Assembly: GCF_002909445.1 (NCBI RefSeq)
Contig: NZ_PPXC01000020.1
Location: forward strand, 1-64,000
Length of the DNA stretch: 64,000 nucleotides
From: Arthrobacter glacialis
Lineage (GTDB): Bacteria > Actinomycetota > Actinomycetes > Actinomycetales > Micrococcaceae
Direction of reading: 5' to 3'
The number at the start of each line of letters is the position of its first letter. Position 1 is the first letter of the stretch. The position numbers and the translations under genes were made by a program. Shown one piece after another: positions 24,685-35,000 of the stretch. Below the pieces are notes generated by a model that was given only the letters and a program-made list of their open reading frames with translations, had not been told where the DNA came from and did no database searches.

Positions 24685-25716
24685 TTAGATTTGTTTACTG
24701 CGGGTGACCAGCCAGAGCAGGTAGCAGCCGCCCACCAGACCCGTCATCAGGCCGATCGGGACGTGCGCCTGCAACGGCAGACGCTGGGTGAGCAGATCGC
24801 AGGCCACCAGCAGGGCAGCCCCCATCAGGGCGCCGGTGCCCATGGGGACATGCACGGAACGGGTCAGGCGGGCAGCAAGTTGTGGTGCCGCCAACGCTAC
24901 GAAGGCAATGGGCCCCACTGCCGCCGTTGCCACTGCTGTCAGTCCGACGGCGGCCGCCATGGAAGTCAGCCGGCTCGCCTCGACCCGCACGCCCAAGGCG
25001 CGAGCCACGTCGTCGCCCATCTCCAAAAGGCCCAGACTGCGGCCCTGGATCAGCAGGACCGGCAGCAAGAACGCGACGGCCAGCATGACGGGGATGGCGT
25101 GGTCCCAGCTTCGCCCGGCCAAAGACCCGGAGAGCCACATTTGGGCTTGGGCGGCCAAGTCTTCATCGCCCTTGCTGAGCAGGACAGTGTTCACGGCCGC
25201 CAGAAGTGCGCCAACACCAATCCCGACCAGGACCAGACGGTAGCCACCGCTCACACCGCCGCGCACTGATAGCAGATACACCACGGCGGCGGCAAGCAAG
25301 CCACCGGCAATGGCGGCTAGGGCTGTGGCAACGGGGCCGGCGTTGAAGAGGATGATTTGGGCCACCGCGCCGGTGGCGGCACCCGTGGTGAAACCGATGA
25401 TGTCGGGGGAGCCCAGCGCGTTGCGGGAGATGGACTGGAAGGTTGCCCCTGCTGCGCCCAGGCAAAGGCCCACACCAATGGCCGTCACAGTGCGGGGCAG
25501 CCGGATACGTTGGATGACCAGGGTGGCCTTGGGGTCATCGGATAATCCAAAGACGGCAGCCATCACCTCGGAAAACGACAAGGAGATGGTGCCCGTCTGC
25601 ATGGCCACCAGTGCCAGCAGGACCGTGGCGGCGGCTATCGCCAGCCCCACCGACACAGTGCGGTTGCGGGGCAGGCTGCGCATTTGCACCCTGAGCGGGG
25701 GTTTGGTGATGCTCAC
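24685..25716 (-). CDS. fepG: Ferric siderophore ABC transporter permease (second)
   Basis: The 343-aa FecCD-family permease has about nine to ten membrane segments and the conserved stretches RLPRTVTAIGVGLCLGAAGA and VGPIAFVALAAPQLAARL that contact the ATPase. I start it at a GTG whose GTGA overlaps the stop of the first permease (25713-25716); the open frame upstream is only shadow of that gene. The assignment fepG rather than fepD is by gene order only. Confidence 0.9.
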   Translation of the reverse strand: MSITKPPLRVQMRSLPRNRTVSVGLAIAAATVLLALVAMQTGTISLSFSEVMAAVFGLSDDPKATLVIQRIRLPRTVTAIGVGLCLGAAGATFQSISRNALGSPDIIGFTTGAATGAVAQIILFNAGPVATALAAIAGGLLAAAVVYLLSVRGGVSGGYRLVLVGIGVGALLAAVNTVLLSKGDEDLAAQAQMWLSGSLAGRSWDHAIPVMLAVAFLLPVLLIQGRSLGLLEMGDDVARALGVRVEASRLTSMAAAVGLTAVATAAVGPIAFVALAAPQLAARLTRSVHVPMGTGALMGAALLVACDLLTQRLPLQAHVPIGLMTGLVGGCYLLWLVTRSKQI

Positions 25717-26750
25717 AGCTGCACCAGCTTTCGTCGTCGGGCCAGGGCGATGAACACCGGCGCCCCAATGACAGCGCTCATTACTCCGGCGCTGAGTTCC
25801 CCCGGTGCCGCAATGAAGCGTCCCAGAATATCTGCCAGCAGCAGCAGGATGGCGCCAAGGATCATCGAGAAGGGCAGGAGCCTGCTGTGGTTGGGCCCCA
25901 CCAGCATGCGTGCCATGTGGGGTGCCGCCAGGCCGAGAAACCCGATCGGGCCGGCGGCTGCGGTGGCCGCACCGGCCAGTAACAAGATGGCGCCTGTTCC
26001 CAGCAGCCAGGTGGTGCGCATTTTCAGCCCGAGCGCGTTGCCCAGGTCGTTGCCGAGTGAGAGCGAATCCAGGCTCCTGGCCGTGGCGAGCCCCATGATG
26101 AGGGCCACTAAGCAGGCTCCCACTACCCACGGGACAACGTCGTAGCCGCGGCCCTGAAGGGACCCGCTGGCCCAATTGACAAAGTTGCGCAAGCGGCGTG
26201 AATCACCGGCCAGGATGATGATGCCCGTGAACGAGCCCAGCATGACGCTGAGTCCCGCACCGGCTAAAACCAGCCGAATGGGGTTGTTGCCGGCGTCGTG
26301 GGCACGGCCCAGGGCATAGACCACCAAAGATGCCGCCGCTGCCCCGGCAAAACCAAACCACATGTACTGGGCAGGGGACGTTGCGCCGAAGAAGGCAAGC
26401 CCCACAGCTACGGCTGCGGCAGCGCCGGCGTTGATGCCCAGGATTCCCGGCTCCGCCAAGGGGTTGCGGGTCAGCGCCTGCATGAGCGCGCCGGCCAAGG
26501 CCAAGGCGGCACCTACCGTGATGGCCAGGATGGTGCGGGGGAGTCGCAGCTCAACGACCAACAAGTGGGTGCTTTCAGCGGGATTGAAAGCGGTGATGGC
26601 GTTCCAGGTGTCGGCCGGCGCAATGGGGCGGCTGCCGGTGGACAGGCTGAGCAGGCTCAAGAGGAGCAGCAGGAACAGGCATAGGGCCCAGGCCATGGTG
26701 GTGACTGGGGCGCGCCTGTGTCGGGATTGAAACACCTCTAGGCGCCGCAT
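25713..26750 (-). CDS. fepD: Ferric siderophore ABC transporter permease (first)
   Basis: The 345-aa FecCD-family permease includes RLPRTILAITVGAALALAGA, QALTRNPLAEPGILGINAGA and GPIGFLGLAAPHMARMLVGP. It is the first gene of the minus-strand uptake operon (permease-permease-ATPase-esterase). An IdeR-like box lies at 26827-26845, about 80 bp upstream. The start at 26750 lacks a clear ribosome-binding site; a later Met (MAWALC, about 26696) is possible. Confidence 0.9.
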   Translation of the reverse strand: MRRLEVFQSRHRRAPVTTMAWALCLFLLLLLSLLSLSTGSRPIAPADTWNAITAFNPAESTHLLVVELRLPRTILAITVGAALALAGALMQALTRNPLAEPGILGINAGAAAAVAVGLAFFGATSPAQYMWFGFAGAAAASLVVYALGRAHDAGNNPIRLVLAGAGLSVMLGSFTGIIILAGDSRRLRNFVNWASGSLQGRGYDVVPWVVGACLVALIMGLATARSLDSLSLGNDLGNALGLKMRTTWLLGTGAILLLAGAATAAAGPIGFLGLAAPHMARMLVGPNHSRLLPFSMILGAILLLLADILGRFIAAPGELSAGVMSAVIGAPVFIALARRRKLVQL

Positions 26751-26826
26751 CCGGCAGGGGGCATCATGGTGGTTCTCATTTCTTGGGGCTTGTGGGTGCG
26801 TTGTTGCGGCCGCGGGCGGGTGCAGC

Positions 26827-26845
26827 GTTGGTAAGCCTAACCTAA
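26827..26845 (-). promoter_or_regulatory. IdeR/DtxR iron box for the uptake operon
   Basis: Read on the minus strand the 19-mer TTAGGTTAGGCTTACCAAC matches the published IdeR consensus TTAGGTTAGGCTAACCTAA at 16 of 19 positions. It lies upstream of the permease gene, so iron-loaded IdeR would repress uptake. Confidence 0.82.
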
Positions 26846-27174
26846 GAAGACTGCGGAACCCGCCGCCTTAATGGCAGGAGGCGAACTATTTCCTAGAACC
26901 GGCCACGCCTTCGAAAAGTGAGATGTTTCACATTCTGGGAGTTTTAGTGACGTATTTTGGACTTTTGTCACCCCCGGAGCCCTGTTGTTGGGGTGGTCAT
27001 GAAAGTGACCGCCGAGCGCGAATGGTCCGCAAGAACCGCCAAATTGCGGGACATTCAAGGGCCGGGAAGGCGGCAATTGGAGCTGACGCACGCAGTAGCT
27101 GCACTATCGCTTGTTGTTGGCGCCTGTCAAGCATCAAAAAAGAAATAACGTCAGGAAAATATGACTTAAAGAAC

Positions 27175-27193
27175 TTAGGTAAGGCTATGCTCG
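27175..27193 (+). promoter_or_regulatory. IdeR/DtxR iron box and -10 for the biosynthesis operon
   Basis: TTAGGTAAGGCTATGCTCG matches the IdeR consensus at 14 of 19 positions and contains TATGCT (27186-27191), a plausible -10. It lies about 60 bp before dhbA. The rest of the 26751-27251 gap holds only AT-rich promoter-like sequence. Confidence 0.78.
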
Positions 27194-27251
27194 CTTCTGT
27201 TCACTTGCCCGAAAGTAACGGGTGCCGACACAAATCAGCGAGGCCAAGACC

Positions 27252-28040
27252 ATGGAGTCCCCAAAAGTAGTGCTCGTGACAGGAGCAGCAAGCGGCATTG
27301 GCCGGGCCTGCGCCTGGGCCGTCCACCAGGAGAATCATCCGGCGGATGTGCTGGTGCTGGCTGACCTGGATATGCCGGGATTGGCTGAGTTGGCCAAGGA
27401 TCTCACGGGCCGGCGCATCATCGCCGTTCCCACGGACGTCAGCGACCCGGTGTCTGTTGACATTCTGTTCTCGCTCATTGCCGAACGCCCCGAACCTCTG
27501 GGTGCGGTGATCCATGCGGCAGGCGTGTTGGCCACGGGATCGGCCCTGAGCGCCGGAATTGATGCTTGGCGGCGCACCATGGCCGTCAATGCCGACGGCA
27601 CGTTCCTGATTGTCACCTCAGCGGCAAGGCTGCTGATGGACAGTACGGGTGCCAACAGGGCCCTGGTGCTGATAGGTTCCAACGCCGCCGGTGTGCCGCG
27701 GGCATCCATGCCCCTGTATTCCGCATCAAAGGCGGCAGCCGCCGCCCTGCTGCGTTGCGTTGGCCTGGAGCTGGCCCCCCATGGTATTCGCGCCAACACG
27801 GTGTGCCCGGGTTCCACCAACACCGCCATGCAACGTGACTTTTGGGGTGATGACCAGGTCGCCGGTGAGCAGTCAGTGCTCACCGGCGACCTGGCCCAAT
27901 TCCGTGTTGGCATCCCCCTGGGCCGAATGGCCCAACCCGAAGACATTGCCAACGCAGCAGTTTTTCTCCTCTCGGAGCAGGCCCGGCACATCACCATGCA
28001 GGACATCTACGTTGACGGCGGCGCAACGCTGCGTGCGTGA
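27252..28040 (+). CDS. dhbA: 2,3-Dihydro-2,3-dihydroxybenzoate dehydrogenase
   Basis: The 262-aa short-chain dehydrogenase has the NAD motif VTGAASGIGRACAWAV, acidic LADLDM (NAD preference), the catalytic YSASKAA and the C-terminal YVDGGATLRA. Context (dhbC, E, B) identifies it as the EntA/DhbA step, oxidising 2,3-diDHB to 2,3-dihydroxybenzoate. I start at ATG 27252 after CGAGG; a GTG at 27222 in frame is an alternative. First gene of the iron-regulated operon. Confidence 0.9.
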   Translation: MESPKVVLVTGAASGIGRACAWAVHQENHPADVLVLADLDMPGLAELAKDLTGRRIIAVPTDVSDPVSVDILFSLIAERPEPLGAVIHAAGVLATGSALSAGIDAWRRTMAVNADGTFLIVTSAARLLMDSTGANRALVLIGSNAAGVPRASMPLYSASKAAAAALLRCVGLELAPHGIRANTVCPGSTNTAMQRDFWGDDQVAGEQSVLTGDLAQFRVGIPLGRMAQPEDIANAAVFLLSEQARHITMQDIYVDGGATLRA

Positions 28041-28071
28041 ACTACGCGACATTTTCAATGAAAGGCAACTC

Positions 28072-29229
28072 ATGACTTTGCAAGAAGCAGAGTATTCAAT
28101 CCCGGCGTCCGACTGGCTGCACGACCCACTGGCTGAGTACAGGCAAGGGGACTTCCTCATGTCCGGCACCGCCGGAAGCATTCTGGGCCGCGGCGGCAGC
28201 CGGCTGAGCATGGGCCCCCACAACAGTCGCCAGATCCTGGCCGGACATTTCGCGGCCGCGGGGCGGCGCTCTGCCATCGCGGGGGTCCTGCCGTTCGTCC
28301 CCGGCGGCAGTGGCGAGTTTGTGGTCATGGATTCAACCCTGCGCGGCCCCCGCCTGGCCCCGTCAGGCCCCGCGCGTGCAGTAAAGGACGGCGGCGCGGC
28401 CATGGCGCCCAATGCCCCGGATCCGCACTTCACAGCTGCCGTGGCCAAGGCGTTGACCAAGTTCACAGCTGACGGCCTGCAAAAAGTGGTGTTGGCCCGT
28501 TCCCGCAGCACCACCTTGCCGAAGCCCCTGGACATTAATCAGCTGCTGGCCCGGTTAATCAGGCAGAACCCAACAGCCTACGTTTTTGCCGCACCCTTGC
28601 CAGAAGGGCGCACCCTGGTGGGTGCCAGTCCGGAACTGCTGATCCGCCGCAACGGCACCATGGCGTTGAGCAACCCGCTGGCCGGCTCCGTTCCCCGCTG
28701 TGCTGATCCGGTGCAAGATTTGGCGAACGCCGCCGCGTTGTTGGAGTCCGCCAAGGACTTGCGTGAACACGCCATTGTGGTGGAGATGGTGGCGGAAGTC
28801 CTCAACCCCTTGTGTATCAACTTGCAGGTCCCGGCGGCTCCGGAACTGGTGCGCACCGGTTCAATGTGGCACCTGTCCAGCAAAATTTCCGGACGGCTCA
28901 AGGATCCCGAAGCCACGTCCCTGGACCTGGCTTTTGCCCTGCACCCCACACCCGCCGTATGCGGCTGGCCAACCCAGATGGCGTGCGATCTGATAGCGGA
29001 ACTGGAGGAAAGCAACCGGGGCTTTTATGCCGGCGCCGTGGGCTGGATGGATGCCGCCGGGGATGGCGAATGGGCAGTGAGCATTCGCTGTGCCGACGTC
29101 TCCAATGATGATTTGCGTGTGCACGCGGGGGCCGGCATTGTCCCCGGCAGTGATCCGGAATTGGAACTTGCCGAGACCGAGGCCAAGTTCCGCACCATTC
29201 TGGCCGGTCTGGGCGTGACCCAGCCGTGA
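28072..29229 (+). CDS. dhbC: Isochorismate synthase
   Basis: The 385-aa chorismate-binding enzyme has the family blocks ASPELLIRR, LAGSVPRC, REHAIVVEMVAEVL, HPTPAVCGWPT and FYAGAVGWMD near the C-terminus. It converts chorismate to isochorismate, the first step to 2,3-DHB. ATG 28072 follows AAAGG. The gene ends inside the GTGA start of dhbE. The frame is open further 5', but that part is a shadow of dhbA. Confidence 0.92.
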   Translation: MTLQEAEYSIPASDWLHDPLAEYRQGDFLMSGTAGSILGRGGSRLSMGPHNSRQILAGHFAAAGRRSAIAGVLPFVPGGSGEFVVMDSTLRGPRLAPSGPARAVKDGGAAMAPNAPDPHFTAAVAKALTKFTADGLQKVVLARSRSTTLPKPLDINQLLARLIRQNPTAYVFAAPLPEGRTLVGASPELLIRRNGTMALSNPLAGSVPRCADPVQDLANAAALLESAKDLREHAIVVEMVAEVLNPLCINLQVPAAPELVRTGSMWHLSSKISGRLKDPEATSLDLAFALHPTPAVCGWPTQMACDLIAELEESNRGFYAGAVGWMDAAGDGEWAVSIRCADVSNDDLRVHAGAGIVPGSDPELELAETEAKFRTILAGLGVTQP

Positions 29230-30857
29230 GAACGCCGGGAACCGTCGCGTGGCCGCAAACGAATGCCGATGACTACCGCCAGCGCGGCTATTGGACCGGC
29301 GAGCGCCTGGACACCATCGCTGCCGCCCATGCCGTGGAGCGGCCCTACGTCATTGCGCTGGTGGATTCCGCCGAGCGTGTCAGCTATGCCGAGTTGGAGC
29401 GCCGGGTTGCAGAGCTGGCCGCGGGTTTTGCGGCACAGGGGATTCGCCCACGCGACAGGGTCCTTCTGCAGCTGCCCAACCGTGTCTCCTTTGTGGTGAG
29501 CGCCCTGGCTCTCATGCGGGCAGGGGCCATCCCCGTTTACCTGCTGCCGGCCCACAGGATCAGCGAACTCTCCGCCATTGCCGCGCAGGCGGATCCCGTG
29601 GCCTACATTGGCCCGGCCATTCATGACGGCTTTGACTTCCGGGACATGGCCGCAGTTCTGGCCCAGGGCATTCCCGGGGGCTTGATGGTCATGATCGACG
29701 GCGCCCCGCGGGCCTCCCAGCTGGACCTGGCCCAAGTGATGCGGCTCGGTGCCGTGAGCCCCCGCCCGGTCCCGGAGGTGGACTCCTCCGACTTGGCTTT
29801 CCTGCAGCTGTCCGGGGGCACTACGGGGACCCCCAAGCTCATCCCGCGCAGCCATGACGACTACCTGTACTCGGTCCGGCGAAGCGTTGAGGTGTGCCAG
29901 TACGGCGAGAGCACGGTCTTGCTGTTGGTGTTGCCGGCTGCGCACAATTTCCCCATGAGTTCACCGGGGTTCCTGGGCGCGCTGATGGCCGGTGGGCAGG
30001 TGGTGCTGGCGGCCCACGGTGCCCCCGAGCTGGCCTTTGCCCTCATTGAGCAGGAGCAAGTGACCCACGTGCCGCTGGTTCCGCCGTTGGCCTTGGCGTG
30101 GACGCGTGCCGCCCAGAACAGCACTGCCAACTTGGCAAGTTTGGACACCATTTCGGTGGGTGGGGCCAAGTTCCTGCCCGGGGCCGCCGTCGATCTTCAA
30201 CGAGTGCTGGGGGTGCGTCTGCAGCAGGTCTTTGGCATGGCGGAGGGCCTTGTTTGCTACACCCGGGCCGATGACGACGCGTTCACCGTGGCAGAGACTC
30301 AGGGCCGCCCCATGAGCGCCGACGATGAGGTGCTGATTCTTGACGACTCAGGCAACCCCGTGGCACCGGGCGATCCTGGTCACCTGCTCACCCGTGGCCC
30401 GTACACCATCCGCGGCTACTACAAGGCGCCCGTGCACAACAGCACGGCATTCACCCCCGATGGCTACTACCGCACGGGCGACATTGCCCGCCAACTTCCC
30501 AGCGGACACCTGGTGGTGGAGGGGCGCAGCAAGGACCAGATCAACCGGGGCGGGGAGAAGATCTCCGCCGAAGAGGTCGAGGACCACCTGCTGGCGCACC
30601 CCAACGTTTTCGATGCAGCCGTAGTGGCCGTCCCGGACAAGTTCCTGGGCGAAATCTCCTGCGCCGTCATCGTGGCCGACGGACCACCACCCTCACGGGC
30701 TGATGTTCATGCGTTCATTCGCGGCCGGGGAGTGGCCGCCCACAAAATACCTGACCGGGTCCACGTTGTGGCGGCGTTCCCCGTGACAGGTGTGGGCAAG
30801 AACAGCCGGGCAGAGCTGCGCCGCACCCTCAAAGATCAGCTCACCCCAAGCGCCTAA
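29226..30857 (+). CDS. dhbE: 2,3-Dihydroxybenzoate-AMP ligase
   Basis: The 543-aa stand-alone adenylation enzyme has LQLSGGTTGTPKLIPRSHDD (P-loop), QVFGMAEGLVCYTR, GYYRTGDIAR and the terminal catalytic lysine region VTGVGKNSRAEL. It activates 2,3-DHB and loads it on the aryl carrier domain of DhbB. Length equals EntE/DhbE. GTG start overlaps the dhbC stop. Confidence 0.94.
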   Translation: MRTPGTVAWPQTNADDYRQRGYWTGERLDTIAAAHAVERPYVIALVDSAERVSYAELERRVAELAAGFAAQGIRPRDRVLLQLPNRVSFVVSALALMRAGAIPVYLLPAHRISELSAIAAQADPVAYIGPAIHDGFDFRDMAAVLAQGIPGGLMVMIDGAPRASQLDLAQVMRLGAVSPRPVPEVDSSDLAFLQLSGGTTGTPKLIPRSHDDYLYSVRRSVEVCQYGESTVLLLVLPAAHNFPMSSPGFLGALMAGGQVVLAAHGAPELAFALIEQEQVTHVPLVPPLALAWTRAAQNSTANLASLDTISVGGAKFLPGAAVDLQRVLGVRLQQVFGMAEGLVCYTRADDDAFTVAETQGRPMSADDEVLILDDSGNPVAPGDPGHLLTRGPYTIRGYYKAPVHNSTAFTPDGYYRTGDIARQLPSGHLVVEGRSKDQINRGGEKISAEEVEDHLLAHPNVFDAAVVAVPDKFLGEISCAVIVADGPPPSRADVHAFIRGRGVAAHKIPDRVHVVAAFPVTGVGKNSRAELRRTLKDQLTPSA

Positions 30858-30880
30858 CCCCCCCCAACAAAGGATTTCTC

Positions 30881-31804
30881 ATGCACAACGAACTTCCCCC
30901 GAGTATTGCTTACACCATGCCCACCGCCGGGCAGCTGCCCCAACCAGCTGTGCCGTGGGTTTCTGACCCCAGCCGGTCTGCCCTGTTGGTCCATGACATG
31001 CAAAAGCACTTCCTGCGTCCGTTCGGCGCAGGCCAGGAGCCAGCCACCACCTTGGTGGCCAACGTTGCCACGCTCATCACGTTGGCCCGGAAACTCTCCA
31101 TACCCGTGTACTACACCGCACAGCTCGCCCACCAGCAGCCCGCGGACAGGGCCCTGTTGAATGACTTTTGGGGTCCCGGGATCGGGGCCAATGAAGACGG
31201 CGCCCGCATCATTGACGAGCTGGCGCCGCAGCCCGGGGACGCGGTGCTGACCAAGTGGCGCTATTCGGCCTTCCAGCGCTCCGACCTGGCCGAGACCCTG
31301 CGGGCAACTGGCCGGGACCAACTGATCATCACAGGCGTCTACGCACACATTGGCTGCCAGGTTTCAGCTGCCGACGCCTTTATGAATGACTTCCAGGCGT
31401 TCCTGGTGTCCGACGCCGTTGCCGACTTTAGCGCCGCCCACCACGCCCAGGCGCTGGCCTGGGTGGCTGGACGCTGTGGCGTTGTCACGCCAACGGAGTC
31501 CCTGGTTGCCACTTGGGCCCAGAGGCAGGCGCTGGCTGCGAGCGCCGTCGTCAACGTCAGCGAGCGAGTGAGGGCATACGTTGCCGAGCTCATGTATGTG
31601 GACGCAGCCAGCATTGGCGACCACGACGACCTGATGGAGTTGGGCCTGGACTCCATCAGAATCATGGATCTGGTGGAAACCCTGCGCGCGGATGGTTTGG
31701 CAGCTTCCTTTGAGGTGCTGGCCGGCGCAGCCACTGTGCACGAATGGGCCAAGGCTCTGGAACTGGCCACATCAGAACTGACCACAGTGGGGGTCAACGC
31801 ATGA
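30881..31804 (+). CDS. dhbB: Isochorismatase with aryl carrier protein domain
   Basis: The 307-aa bifunctional protein has an N-terminal isochorismatase domain ([50 protein letters not shown]) that hydrolyses isochorismate to 2,3-diDHB and pyruvate. A C-terminal carrier domain has the phosphopantetheine serine Ser258 in [10 protein letters not shown], to be charged with 2,3-DHB by DhbE. Same layout as EntB/DhbB. Its stop overlaps the MbtH start. Confidence 0.94.
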   Translation: MHNELPPSIAYTMPTAGQLPQPAVPWVSDPSRSALLVHDMQKHFLRPFGAGQEPATTLVANVATLITLARKLSIPVYYTAQLAHQQPADRALLNDFWGPGIGANEDGARIIDELAPQPGDAVLTKWRYSAFQRSDLAETLRATGRDQLIITGVYAHIGCQVSAADAFMNDFQAFLVSDAVADFSAAHHAQALAWVAGRCGVVTPTESLVATWAQRQALAASAVVNVSERVRAYVAELMYVDAASIGDHDDLMELGLDSIRIMDLVETLRADGLAASFEVLAGAATVHEWAKALELATSELTTVGVNA

Positions 31805-32028
31805 GCGCGCCCAGCAATCCCTTTGACAACGAAGAGGGCGTGTTCCTGGTGCTGAGCAATCTGGAGCAGCAACAAAGCCTGTGGCCGGAGTTCGTGCCCG
31901 TGCCCATGGGGTGGCACATCATTTTTGGGCCGGATTCACGCACCTCCTGCACCGAGTACATCGAGCGGCAGTGGAGCGACCTGCGGCCGTTGAGCCTGCG
32001 CGAGCACGCCCGCTCCAGCGCGTCCTAG
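31801..32028 (+). CDS. MbtH-like protein
   Basis: The 75-aa protein has the MbtH signature: [32 protein letters not shown] and a family-typical WSDLRP end. MbtH proteins bind NRPS adenylation domains and are needed for their folding or activity. It lies directly between dhbB (ATGA overlap) and the NRPS gene it should serve. In enterobactin loci the equivalent is YbdZ. Confidence 0.95.
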   Translation: MSAPSNPFDNEEGVFLVLSNLEQQQSLWPEFVPVPMGWHIIFGPDSRTSCTEYIERQWSDLRPLSLREHARSSAS

Positions 32029-32054
32029 CCCACTCTTTACCGACAGGAACTTCC

Positions 32055-35000
32055 ATGCCGTCATCGCCAACCCTTGCCCAGCACCAGCAACCACTGGATG
32101 CCCCCACCCTGCTGCCCCTGGCTGGTGCTCAACCGGGCATTTGGTATGCCCATCAGCTAGAGGGGGAGCAGAGTAATAGTTACAACGTTGCCCGCTATAG
32201 CCAGATCGACGGCGAGCTGGACTCCGCGGCGCTGGCCGAGGCAGTACGCCGAGGCCTGCAGTCGGCGGACACCTTGGCTTTCCGCTTCGGTGAAGTCGCG
32301 GGGGCACCAATGCAATGGCAAGAGCACAACAACCCTGAGGTCCTGGAAGTCATTGACCTGCGCTCCAACGGTCCCGACGGAGAGGCTGCCGCCCATGAGC
32401 TGATGGGCGCAGACCTTGGTACGGCAGTATCGCTGACCGGGGCGGATGCCCTGTACCGGCAATTGCTGCTGCGGGTGGGGGAGAGCCGTTGGTTCTGGTA
32501 CCAGCGCTACCACCACATCCTGGTGGATGGTTACAGCTTCAGCGCCATCACCCGGCACATCGGTGCCCACTACGCGTCTCTGGTTCAAGGCACACCCGAA
32601 CCGGCGCCTGCCTTCACTTCCTTTGCGGAGGTGTGTGCGGCAGAGGCCAGCTACCGGGGCTCCGACGCCGAGGAGGCGGATGCTGCTTTCTGGCGCGATT
32701 ACTGCGCAGAGCTGCCAACGGCGTTGACCTTGGCAGTCCCCGAATCACTGACCGCAGCGCAAGGGCAAGCCCGGCGCAGCGAAATCAGCCTAGATGCTGC
32801 CCTCACTGCCAGGCTTTCGCGCATCGCCGCTGCTCACAGGGTCAGCTGGGCCGATGTACTGACCACAGCCATTGCCACTTACCTGGCGCGGATGGGCAAT
32901 GCCTCCGAGGTAGTGCTGGGCATTCCGTTCATGGGGCGCATGGGAACGGCAGCCCTGCGAGCAGCCGGACCCGTCGTTGCCGTGATGCCACTGCGGCTTC
33001 ACCTCCCACACGATCTGTCCCTGGGTGAGATGGCCAAGGCGACGGCGGCAGCCATGGGCGCCGTCCGCGGGCACAGCCGCTACGGCGCCGAACAGATTCT
33101 CCGCGACGCCGGACTGGTAGGCAGTGACTCTGCCCTCCACGGCCCGGTACTCAATCTCAAGATCTTCGAATACATGTTCGAACTGCCCGGAGTCACGCTT
33201 TCCACCCGCCACCTGTCCGCAGGACCCGTGGATGACCTGGAATTCGCCGTCTACAAGGACCACGGCGCCATTGTCGTCGAAATCGAAGCCGCCCCGGCCC
33301 GGTACACAGGCGCTGAACTTACACTTCACGGCGAACGCCTGCACGCCTGGATCACGGCGCTCGCAGCCAGCGATGACGTCAACCCCGCAATGGCTGTGCT
33401 TCCCTTGACCAGTGAACTCGGCACCATTGCCGGGGAATGGGGCACAGGACCCGACCTGGGCGCCTCAAAGGGTATGGGCGCCTCCTCCGGTACGCTCACC
33501 CCCACTGTCATGGAGCGCCTGGACCTACTGGTGTCCCGGCAGGGCCCGGACACGGCCCTTGTGGCAGGCGAGGACTCCCTGAGCTTCGCCGAACTGGGCC
33601 AGCGCTCCAACGCATTGGCCAGGCACCTCATCAACCGCGGCGTCGGACCAGGCCAGGTGGTCGCCGTCGCACTCCCACGCTCCATGGACACAGTGGTGAG
33701 CATCGCCGCTGTACTCACCGCGGGCGCCGCCTACCTGCCCCTGGACCTGGACTACCCCGGTGAGCGCCTTGCGTACATGCTCGGGGACGCCGCACCCCAG
33801 GTCCTTATCACCACCTGCGAACTCCAATCCACGCTGCCCTTCAACGGACACGTGGTCACCATCGACTCCCCGGCCAACCGGGAAGTCATCGCACGGGAAA
33901 CCGGCGGCGCCATCCAACAAGCCGAACGGCTGCGCCCCGTCACCCCCGCCGACCTGGCCTACATCATCTACACCTCCGGCTCCACCGGAAAGCCCAAAGG
34001 TGTCATGACACCCCACACCGGGCTGTCCAACCTGATCGCAAACCATGAAGCAGGTGTCTTCGGAGAAACAGGGGAAGCGCTCGCAGGCCGTCGAGTCCGT
34101 GCAGCCCACAGTGCGTCGTTCTCCTTCGATTCCTCCTGGGAACAATTGATCTGGATGTACCTGGGCCACCAGCTGCACGTCCTGGACGATGAACAGCGCC
34201 GGGACCCGCAGGCCATTGTGGACCTGGTCCGGGCCGATCGCATCGACGCCATCGATGTCACTCCGTCCCTGGGATCGCAGTTGCTCGAATGCGGGTTGCT
34301 GGCACCGGGGGAGCACCACCCGGCCCTGATTCTCTTTGGCGGGGAGGCCGCCTCGGCGTCGTTCTGGACTGCCCTGCGCGCCCACAGCAACACCGGCACG
34401 CACAGCCACAACTTCTATGGCCCCACCGAGTACTCGGTGGACACGCTGGGGGCATCCGTTGCCGATTCCCCGCACCCCGTGGTGGGCCGCCCCATCGGCA
34501 ACACCCGGGTGTACATCCTCGATGAGCGGCTGCGCCAGGTGCCCGTGGGGGTTGTTGGAGAGCTGTACATTGCCGGCGACGGCCTGGCCCGCGGCTACCT
34601 GGGCCGCCCCGGGTTGACGGCCTCACGTTTTGTGGCGGACCCGTTCGGTTCCGGCGTGCGCATGTACCGCACAGGGGATCTGGTCCGATGGCAGCGCGAC
34701 GGCCAAATTGACTACCTGAGCCGCGTCGATGACCAGGTCAGGGTGCGCGGGCACAGGGTGGAGCTGGGCGAGGTGGAGGACGTCCTAGGCAGCCTGCCCA
34801 ACGTGGTTTCCGCCGTGGTGATTGCCCAGGAATTGGGCCATACCAACAGGCTCATTGGCTACTTTGTACCTGCTGCCGGCAGCGAGCTGGCCGGAGAAAT
34901 TGCCCCGGAGGCGCAGCTGCGCGCTCTCCTAGCGGCGTCCCTGCCTGATTACATGGTGCCCGCCGTGCTGGTGCGGATCCCTGCGCTGCCGCTGACCGTC

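Noticed and set aside
24685-26175. Extended 496-aa version of the second permease
   Set aside because: The first 150 residues are out-of-frame translation of the upstream permease; a GTG overlapping its stop gives a normal-length FecCD protein.
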